NCBI RefSeq assembly: GCF_963675165.1
Contig: NC_087389.1
Span: forward strand, 4,090,830-4,154,829
Reading direction: 5' to 3'
DNA from: Halichondria panicea
Taxonomy: Eukaryota; Porifera; Demospongiae; Suberitida; Halichondriidae
DNA length: 64,000 nt
The notes beneath the pieces are model-generated. The model ran no database searches and was not told the origin of the DNA. It saw nothing but the letters and a program-made list of their open reading frames with translations. The translations under genes were made by a program, and so were the position numbers. Every line of letters starts with the position of its first letter. Positions within the stretch are counted from its first letter, which is position 1. This document shows positions 1 to 10,200 of this stretch, one piece after another.

Positions 1-1752
1 TTTGATCTAGTATGTTATATATACAATCGGTTTTAGGATGAGGCTACAGCAAATTTAGCAAAGAAATAGTACTGTAGAGTTTAAAGGTTATAGACTTACT
101 ATAATAATGGTACTTCTTCATCTCTATCTATATAGACTTGTATACATGGTACATGCATGCAGATAACGAACATACATTGCTCACGTTGTCATTGGAAGCA
201 CTATATATAGCTGTGATGGTGAGTCCACTATGGGCACATGATAGTCCACTATGTCACTGCACGAGGTTCTACATGAAGGTACACGGAGGTATTAAAGAAG
301 GCCATTATAGTTATCAAGTAAGATTTGACCAACTTGAAGAGAAACGAAGAAACAGAGTAACAGTTCAACCATGTGCATGTGCACTCACCCAGCACGTGGG
401 GGTGACAACATCAAATATAAATTTAAGCACGCAGAGATGAAATTTTTGAACCATTATACCTCGAGGCCTATATAGCCGCACGAGGGATATACAGTAAAGC
501 TGAATGTGCATGCATGTGTATATATAATAATTATGTCTGTCTGTCTCTGTGTGTATTCTAGCCTCGACCCCAGGCCGATCCGTCTCCAATTGAATGCTAG
601 GCGACCTAGCGTTCAATATTGCTCAACGGTTGCAATGCAACAAAAGCTAACAGCATTTTATAGGCTTCTAGCCACATCATCCTGTTGGATTTTGATTCAT
701 GCATGGATTTGCAAACTAAAGCTTCTTTTTCGAGTTATGGCTATAATTTGACTTACAGTGAACGCTGCATGTTCTAGAAAGAAACTAGAATGTTTCGTAG
801 CATCTGTATATAATCATCTCATTCTGTTCGCACAAAATTTCTAAGCGCTAGCTGTTGGTTAGCTACGAGATCATGACAGGAAACTTGTAGATGCTGAAAT
901 TTAGTTCTACGGATATGAAGCTATATCCAAAGCTGTATGACAGGGATTATATGGCATTGGATCTGAATACACACTACACATATGCATGCACATGCACATG
1001 CATATGAACGAACAGACAGACCGACCGACTATACTAACACCCAGTAAAAAGCTTCCGATAGACTTTTTTCACTACTGCGTGTAACAATTAACAACATGCA
1101 AACTACTCAAGTAGATCTAGCTCCATAATTTACTAATGCATAATGTTTAAATGAAAAAATTTACTTACAAGGGTTCCTGAATAGTATATATCATGTAGAT
1201 TGTCACTCTCCAGTTCATGGTGCTCCTCCAGGGATAGACAATGTGTACAAAAATTCTACATGCTATATAGTCTACATGCGCATGTATTCCTTTATCTATG
1301 ATTAAACTATTAAATCTTTTTACAGGCCTGGCTAGTCTATAAATTGCTAATGAAAGTCCGTGAAACATGTTGTTAAGCCTTAGTTATTATGCTCAGACAG
1401 CTATATACAGGTGGGGAAATTTCAGATTACAAATACAGTCTGTCATGTGTCTATATCAGTAGAGTCTATATACTCTATACTGCACGAGACTTCAGCATAT
1501 TCTTTGCCATGAAAAAGTCGTTATGCAAAACTTATCTTTACCAAAAATGGACAGTGATGCCTATTCCCTTGGACACCTATTATGCTAATGAGCATCATTT
1601 ATCAGGGCCTACCAAAAGTACAATGAGTGCGATTGATGAGTATAATTTTATTCAAAATTTCAATGGGGTAATAAAAACTATGAGTTCACAATAATCACAA
1701 GAACAGATATATTGCATTCTAGTGCCAACAATAACAAAAATAAAGTTCAAGT
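1..1752. other. Intergenic, no gene recognised
   Basis: I see no convincing exon here on either strand. Open frames are short, start in AT-rich sequence and lack splice-site context. The stretch holds an interspersed repeat at about 650-900, a fragment beginning TAGCCTCGACCCCAGGC near 560 that resembles the ends of other repeats in the window, and the 3' flank of the VWA gene whose stop is at 1755..1753. Confidence 0.5.
650..900. repeat. Diverged interspersed repeat, relative at 28.8-29.0 kb
   Basis: The stretch starting TATAGGCTTCTAG, continuing through GGATTTGCAAA, AAAGCTTC and CGAGTTATG, and ending near GCGCTAGCTGTTGGT, reappears in the same order at about 28800-29020. By eye identity is roughly two thirds. 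It is non-coding and probably an old transposon fragment. Confidence 0.5.
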
Positions 1753-4700
1753 TTACCACTTGGCCTTTGACCTCATAGCCATCTTAGAGGAGGTCTGGTA
1801 GTAACTGGTATCATCCACAAAATTTGACCTCTGCACAGAGTGAGCTTGGGCCCTGTATGATGGGAGGAGTTATAATCACATGCTCGTCGCTATGTATACT
1901 GAATCAGAGGAGGTTGGCCACGCGTCATCAATCATGTGAAGTTATGGCTAGCTTTGCTAAGCTTGTAACACCTGACTAGCTGTGTCCATTGTCTGGTTTG
2001 ACCAAGACTATATAGGGTAGAGTATAGTTCAGCGATACTGTATGTAGCTTGCACTGTACTGGCTGGCAAGAATGTAGTAAACACTGTATGCACTGATAAC
2101 TCGCCAGAATAGAGGGGATCGGGTTGGTTAATGAAAGCTATAATTATGTTCAAAGTAGCCAGAGAGATACATAAATGTTGCCTTCAGTCTCCAATGACCG
2201 TGCAAGATAGAAAATTTACATAGAATCCTTGTCAATTTCTGTGCCAGCTTAGCAAAAAAAGTGGTGCACATGATCGTGTCCAACCTCCTCTGATACTGAA
2301 GTGCATGCACATGAATTCCATGTCAACTATAGAGACATGATTATAAGTGTACATATGCATGCTACACTGTAGACACAATAAACCACTGTGGAATTTCACA
2401 CAGGAATGTATAAACAAACAAACTATAGTAAACTCGTGTATAATTTAGACTCATGCAGGCAACAAAAACCAACGTACTTGCTATGCATGTATAGTTTCCC
2501 ATGGCCGTGGTACTCATCTCTCGAGCGCATCGACTCCAGACTCTGTTTCAAGTCACTGATGAGTGCCTATATATAGTTGAAATTAAAGCTATTAAATTAG
2601 CCAGGTAGCAAAGGCTACTTGAAGCCAGATAAATGCATGCACTAGCTGTGTGTACAGTATGTAGTGCTTACAATCTCTAATAAACGTCATACTTTATTCA
2701 ATTGAACACACACAAAAACACGGCAATTTAAACTTTTTCATCACGTGCTATAAGTGCTAAACGTACTATTATAATAATATTACTCTGTACCTTGCAGAAA
2801 TCTTGTTGAGCAGAAGCAGACTCTTCCAATCGCTTAATAGCGTCCTTCAAAATAGTTCTAGCCTCTTCCAGCTTGCCTGCATACACAGAGAGAAATATAA
2901 TTGCATGAACTAATTAATTATAGCACTGAGCTTTAATAGATAGGCAATGGTTCAACGCTTGAAGACAAGGCACTATACAGTGGCGGATCGAGGGGAGTTT
3001 CAATGAAATCCCTTTTGGTTAATGTCTAAGAGATCTGATCAACAATTAATTTTAGCCAACTAACCGAACTATGTACCCTTTCCTATTTCCTGGATTCGCC
3101 ACTGCATTTAGTTTACGGTATTATTGGATGCACAGCACAAATGGTCCCTATACCTACATTATAATACTAAAACAACTCACCTTGATCAGCAAGTGGTTCG
3201 GCTTTCTTCAGAGCACTAGTTGCAATGATTCTGTTCCTCTGCACATCCACAGATTCCTTTGCTGGGCCCTGAGCACCGTCTGAGAGAGAGAGAGAGAGAG
3301 CGCACAATATGAATATATACTCAGCTTTAGTGAATATTCCCTCACCTTTCCTGTCTATGTTGAGGTCAAAAGTGACAGTGTCAAGGGCTGAAGTGATGAC
3401 ATTGAAGTAGGAGAGAGTAGCCTTTATGACCAGGTCTTGTTGGGGACTGGGCATAGTCGGCAGTTTTAGCTCCATCACAATATCTCTCTCCTCCTCCGAC
3501 TGAAGGTCTCCCATGGCAATGTCACAGGTTTTGTCAGGAGTCGTCCAATTGATGGCTCTGTTAGCGTGTACCTCGGCCACACTGTTGCCTCCCTGTAGCT
3601 CCAGCTTGAGAGAGAGGTTCTGACCCACCACACTCAGTAGACCCCCCAGGCAGTCAGCAAATGACTCAGGAATCTAGGGAAACAGTTGTAAATTTTCTGC
3701 AATAGACATCATACATGTATGAGCGTCGTACAATGACAAAAAGTCACCACCTTTTCGTTAGAGTCAATGTAATAGTAGACTCCGCCCCCCTGGGTGGAGA
3801 CGGCCTCCAGCAGAGTGGCATCGTGGTCAGACCCAAACCCAAACGTGTAGATGGTGCCCTCAAACTGCAGATACGCAAATTAACAGAGCACACACATTAT
3901 TGCCACTTTCATTGAGAACTTTCAGTCTTAAGAACCTTTATAGTTTTTTTTGCGATGGTTTTGTAATTAATTGAACTTTAAACCATAATGTATGTATTGC
4001 GCACGGGCTTACTTTAGGGCCCGATGGCTTCGGTTTTGGCTCAGACTCGTCTACTTCCATGGCTTCTTCTTCATCATTTACATCCAACTTAGGCATGCTC
4101 AGCGGGGCTTGTTGCTGCATTTGTGGAGCTTGTTGCTGCTGAGGGGGTGGACCTGGTTGCTGCAGAGGGGGTGGGGTTGGTTGAGCTGAGGACGATTGAT
4201 TTCCAAACAGCCGTCCAAAGAAACCAGGTCGAGTTTGTCGTACATTTTGCACTCTCTGTTGTTGTTGACGACGAGGAGGATTTGAGACTGGTGAGTATGT
4301 TTCCACAGCTCCCTGTCCCTCCTCCTGGAATTTCTTGATTACATTGAGAATATTGGCCATGCCTGTGATGCCCTCGTTTGCCAAACCATCTGTTAGTAGG
4401 AGCACAGACTGGACTTTAGCCTTCTCATCGTCACCACTCGTCAGAGCTACCTGCTCCATTCCTGTGAATGAGGTGAGTGCACAATTGAAAGCTAAATTTA
4501 GAGTATTACATTATACAAATGAGACAATGCTAATCACAGACTGATAATTCTTGGTTTATGGGATATGTCGTACGAGAAAAGAAGTTATTAGATTAAAAAT
4601 CACACACACAAACTACTTTAACATGTTTTGGCCCACATAACTAGCCTTTTAGTAGTCCTCCGCAGAGGTTGGTGCAGGAGCCCTCTTTGATCGACTCAAC

Positions 4701-5302
4701 AAAAGCCTTAGCCCTGTCTTTATTGGGTGTGTCCATCTTCATGAGGGAAAAGTTGAGAGTCACACCAGAGTCATAAGTAACCAGTGACATCCGGTCACAG
4801 TCCTTCACTGTGCATATGCGTGTTGTGGAGAATGTCGGTGACAATTAAGTGTTGTGGTTAAATTTAAGGGGGAGGGGCTGGTACATGTACAAGCTAGCTA
4901 GGTAGTACAAGGTAGCTATTTAATTTATCTGCAGCTAGAGAGGTATAAGCATGCAAAGTAGAATTCCACAATAACCTGATAGGGCTATAAATATGACAAG
5001 CTATCACTACATGACTCCCCAAGCCAGGGCTGTATTCCTCGAAGCCACTTACATTGATCAATGACAAACAACAGTGTTTTCCTGACCAACTTGATCTTCT
5101 CTCCACCCATAGAGCCACTCTTGTCAATGACAGCCACAATGTCCACTGAGGCTCGAGAGGTCGGCTCGTGAAAAGGAGCTTTGAAGGAGGTGACAGCCCA
5201 ACATGTCTGCTCAGTCAGAGGGTAGCTCACGTACTCTGTAGAGCATTCAAGGGTGATCTGATCAGAGCCAGTCAATACTGCATCTGTTCTTTCTTCAGCC
5301 AT
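1753..5302 (-). CDS. VWA-domain protein (nine exons, 558 aa)
   Basis: Exons: 5302-5053, 4807-4646, 4461-4013, 3864-3751, 3673-3346, 3279-3181, 2876-2791, 2566-2478, 1852-1753. Phases agree throughout. The N-terminal third is a von Willebrand A fold with a metal-site motif DKSGS (about residues 66-70) and a second metal loop LLLTDG. A Gln/Pro-rich and acidic insert, from about FFGRLF to PKPSGPK, interrupts the VWA fold before the strand TIYTFGFGSDHD. After the VWA come a beta-rich region and a C-terminal helical tail (LEEARTILKDAIKRLEESA) ending in SKAKW. There is no signal peptide, so it is probably intracellular. The layout resembles VWA proteins of plants and protists with a VWA followed by a helical C-terminus; the function is unknown to me. 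The intron after exon 2 appears to use a GC donor. The start is the Met of MAEERTDAVL, because upstream codons in that frame look non-coding. Confidence 0.8.
2978..3104. mobile_element. hAT-like MITE, 127 bp, in VWA gene intron 6
   Basis: The ends are inverted: CAGTGGCGGATCGAGG on the left and CCTGGATTCGCCACTG on the right. The CAGTGGCG terminus is typical of hAT-type non-autonomous elements. I could not find a clean 8-bp target duplication. A relative lies at 52975-53228. Confidence 0.6.
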
Positions 5303-5523
5303 AGTCTCAAATTGATTGCTAGCTAGCTTGTACAATCATATAAAAAGCAACTGCGGCTTTTATAGGTACCTAGATCTACCATTACGTGGTTCTAAAAATA
5401 GCTCATGTTGCTAAAAATGTAACTTGACATCACATCATTGAAATGACTAAGCTTTTGACAAATTGAAAATTGTTCTTAGATCACACAAAGCAAATGGGAG
5501 TGATTTGGTAGTCCATGGTCGTA

Positions 5524-7162
5524 CTACTTTTGACTGTGTTTCTTGGACTTCTTTTTCACCTGCACGGGTTAGCAAGTGTCCTTTCAGCTACTTAGAGGTA
5601 CATGTACTAGACATTAAGCTTTCAACTCATACACAGGTGAGGTACGTATTTGTATACACAGGTGAGGTATTTGTATACATTAAGCTTTCAACTCATACAC
5701 AGGTGAGGTATGTATACACGTACACATGTTTTAGAGGGTAATTAATACTCTAGCTGTACGAATACGACAAATTAAACACTAACCTTCTGATTCATGACAT
5801 TGACTGATACCTCTTGCACTGCTGGCTTTCCTGAATTAGTGCAAACAGATAAATTCGTCTACCATAATTATTTCAACAGGTGTCCATACTTATACAATGC
5901 TATGGGAGAATGCCTACACTTAACTTGCACACAGTTGAGAGGTTATAATAGTGACTTAGTGCCAGGGGGAATTTGACAAATACAACAGTAGTCAAAAAAC
6001 AAAAACAAGAGTAGGTACTGTAATATTTGCGAGAGAAAAACCTTGAGCCAAATCGCAGAACATTTGAATAAAGATCTTGTTTTTCTTTCCCACAATTATA
6101 GGTACATTATAAGTAGTGACGTAATACGTATAAAATTATTGTTCGACATTGTACAACGGACAGTGCAAAGATTATTATTGCTTGCTTACTGTGTCCAAAT
6201 GGCTTCCACCTTTGTTTGAGGCCTGAGGGCGTCTGCACCTTGAGTTCACTCTCCTCTCTTGCCGGTGGCAACTCAATAGCCGGTACTTCCACCAGCTGTT
6301 GGAGACTTAGACATTTGCACACAGGGGGACCTGGAGGGGGAGGGGCTAGTGTGGTTAAGGTGTGCAGTCACTGTAAAGTTAAATATAACAGAAGGTTGAA
6401 ACTGAAGTGAAACCTCCTCCAAACAATTCTAGTAAGATTCTCCCAAAATGCAGCAAGGCATCGAAAGTGCTGAAGTCACAAAAAATAACCAAGACTCTGC
6501 TAAGATTCTTTCTCTATAATAAACAGTATTGTTATCACGAATGGACACACTAGATTTTAATCTAAGTTCGCAATAATTGTAGCTCGTTGCACATAAACTT
6601 TAAGTTTATACACATTGACACGGTTTGGCGCAATTAATAATTATGGGAGCGTGAATATTCCTTCTGGGCCACTAACATTTATTCATAGCTCATGTCACAT
6701 GATCGTATTGTAACACACAGAGAAATACACAATGAAGTGGTGTGTGGCTATCTCCCTGCTACTGATTGCCAAGAGTGCGTCACTATCGGCTGAAGTGTGT
6801 CAACTGGACGGACAGTGGTATGACCCTAACTACTCTACAAGGAACGCACAGGTAAAGAAGATTGCTAATAAAAGAGTGTGCGTTCAGAGATTTGTGGGTT
6901 TAATTTGGAGGATAAAAATCTTTCCCTGCTTATAACTATAACTAACATAATTATATACCGTATACTATTCAAAGTTATCTAGTGCATGTGTGTGAGTGTG
7001 GGAGGAGACTACGGGGAGACTGTATCATGTGAGGAGGTATACAAAATGTAGATCACCGTAGTTTGGGCACTGATTAGAGTGGTTTTTTATGTAACTAGCA
7101 AATAGTTAACACATGCATGCACATGGTTACTAGCTATATAGATCAATACACATACAGTTGTT

Positions 7163-7215
<53 letters not shown>

Positions 7216-10200
7216 ATGCATGCAGTTTATCTTCAAGTTTGACAAGGGGCTCCTCTTTTCCGTGACCCCCAACCTACAATGGACGACCGGCAGTGTCATC
7301 TTTGCCCAGCCCTCCATTACAGCCACCCTTGACGACGGGGAGATCATTAAGGGCACACTCAACCAAACATCCTGCTCCTCAATTGCTTGGTCTACTCCGG
7401 TAGCAACTTGGACCAAAATACCAACACTTAAACAGGTGCACGTTGTTTTTATGAATCACCTTGACGTGGGATACGATGGAATACCAAAAACTGGATTTAT
7501 CAATAACGTATTAAACACCTATTTTCAAGAGTATTTTCCCAGAGCAATTCGACTTGGAACTGAAATGAAAGAAAAAGACCCTGATCATGGCTTTATTTAC
7601 ACCACACATCCATGGCTACTCGATATGTATTTAAATTGCCCAACCAACTTCATTCTGAATGACGTCAAACTATATTGCCCTACAAGTGAGGAAATAAAGG
7701 CAATGGAAACAGCTATACACAGTGGACTAGTAACATGGCATGCAGGACCAATGAACATGCAGATGGAGCTCATGAACAAGTACGTTCTTAAGGCTTCAAT
7801 GCAACTAGCCAAGCAACTGGATGAGAAATACGGGCACACTAGCACTGTGTTGAGTCAGCGAGATGTGCCCGGAATGACAGCTGCTGCAATACCGACACTT
7901 GTCAACGATTGTGGGGTTAAAGGAGTCACAGTTGGCGTTAACCCTGGCAGCTCTCCACCAGCCGTTCCAAAGATATTCCAGTGGAAGTCACATGAGGACA
8001 GTACAGAGAGTGTGATAGCCATGTGGCACCCAGGGGGGTACCTACTAATCCAGGCCCATCCCTTTCTAATGCCGGTGGGATATCGATTACTGACAGTACG
8101 CTCGCAGAAGCTGACGGACAAGCACTCGTGTTTGCCTTCCGTACAGACAATAGCGGTCCACCTCTTTCCTTGGATGAGATACACACGGCTTACGATATAC
8201 TAGAGAGGCAATTTGAAGGTGCTAAAATATCTGCTTCAACTTTGGACAATTTTGTAAGCTCTGTAACTAAAGAGTCTCTAGAAACTGTAGTGGGTGAAAT
8301 TGGAGACACTTGGATTCAAGGTATTGCTTCAGACCCACGCAAGATGGCTTTGTATCGCTATGGTGCCAGAGCGTTACAGCTGTGTATGGAAAACAGAGAG
8401 TGCGTGTTGGACTCGGAAACCATAGAGTATTTACGGTTCTTGGTGAAACTACCTGAGCACACATGGGGACTACCTAGCGTCTATGATACTGGAAACTGGA
8501 CTAATAGCAATTTTGAAAAGTATAGAAACGAAACAAATTTTAGAAACGGTGAGGCTTCCTGGTCAGAACAGAGAGTGTACTTCAACACAACCATGGAGCT
8601 AAGTAGTAAGGCACAGAATACGAAGTACCACATGAACCTCGAGTTGCTATTAGGGCAGGAAACTTTACGGCCGTATCCGAAAGTGCTAGATAAGTATGAT
8701 TTGATTGAAATAAACAAAGCGATCAGTCTAACAATTGCTGGAATAAATGGTAGCATCACATTTGGTATAGACGGTAGTATTGCATCTCTAATTGTACAAG
8801 ACAACTCAGGCAAAATCTACACCCTTGCTGACAAAGATCATACAATCGGAACTTTTACTTATCACACGTACAACCAGTCTGACTATGACTTTGTTAATGC
8901 TGGGTACGGTTACTATGGAAATGCCGGGTATAACAAGCCTAATGTAACAGACAGTGCACGTCCAAAGAGTACCATTAATCACATAGCAATGACCGAATTG
9001 TACCAATCCTTAGACAGTCTTGAATTCTGCGCAAAGTTAGTACCCACTGAAGAACTGACAGAATATTATGGTGCACCAGTTATTATTTGGAACTGTGTAG
9101 CTATCTCTCCCCCCAGTGATCCAAATGGGAACGCTTTTCCTCTGAAACTAGTGTTCAAGGTATCAATGCTTGGAAAGACAGCCACTAGGTTACCAGAAGC
9201 AACAATGTATTCATTCACCCCTACACCGCAGGGAACCAAACAATGGAGTCATCAACTATTCAAAGTTGAGGCTTATACTGGTAACAGTAAAGTACCAACT
9301 GGAGGTATAACACTAGATTCTGTTGTGAAAAACGGATCGTTTTACCAGCACGCTGTGGAAGAGTTGTACTTAATTAATGAAGACGATAAATTTGTTTTCA
9401 AGGCTAAATCGATCGAAGTCCCCCTGGTATGTCCAATATTTGATTCCACCACGGGATTTACGACACCCAACCCTCTGCCTATTTTATCGAGGCCTGAGCA
9501 AACTGCTATGCTAAGGGGCTTTGCATTCAATATTCATAACAATGTTTGGAATACAAACTACCCACTATGGTACCCTTTCGACAGCACAGATGAAAACTTT
9601 CGAGCAAACTTTGAGGTACAATGGGATAAGGAATAGCATAAATATTACTGTACACAGGTTAGCACACTGACTTTATTGTTCGGTAGTTATCTACTTACTA
9701 TAGTCATGATAATTATGATACGCAAGCCCTCAAACTTAACTAGCAGAACTCTCCAAACATATAATCAATCAAAAGGTTATATATCGTATGCAATAGGATA
9801 GTCAGTCACACATCTTTGTTCTAAGTATTCTAACATTGTCCCTAAGGCCAGGGCTGTGAATTAAGAAGTGTACTACATACCTCAGCATTGTACTATTGAA
9901 AGCACCCATCCACACAATAATTATATACTATAATACTGAGTAACTTACGCACCAGCCTTTAATCGCCCAGGTTTTTGTGATGGCACTAGCACACACGTCT
10001 ATAAGAAGTAAAAAATATTATCAGTGTTTCCCCTACACAGTAAATAACAAGGAACACTCCCTCCTCTATTTGACTAGCCTTATTTTAGGAATCTGTACGA
10101 GTGCGTGTACAATGTTGAATATGGGGAAAGTGGGCTGTACAGATTCTGCCACTGCATGTGTTTGAGGACATTGAGAAGCTGGGTTTCAAACAATGGCAAG

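Noticed and set aside
1389-1694. 101-codon plus-strand open frame
   Set aside because: No recognisable motif, AT-rich codons, no splice context or neighbouring compatible exon.
3992-4544. Plus-strand open frames opposite VWA exon 3
   Set aside because: They are shadows of the Gln/Pro/Glu-rich exon on the minus strand.
6420-6500. Exon-like minus-strand stretch reading FDALLHFGRILLELFGGG
   Set aside because: It has no clear donor and is not needed: phase and homology link the POLR1G-like exon 4 to an exon at 9998-9953.
8033-8038. Calling the DUF5054-type gene a frameshifted pseudogene
   Set aside because: A 59-nt intron with good ends restores the frame, and both halves are otherwise intact over more than 800 residues.
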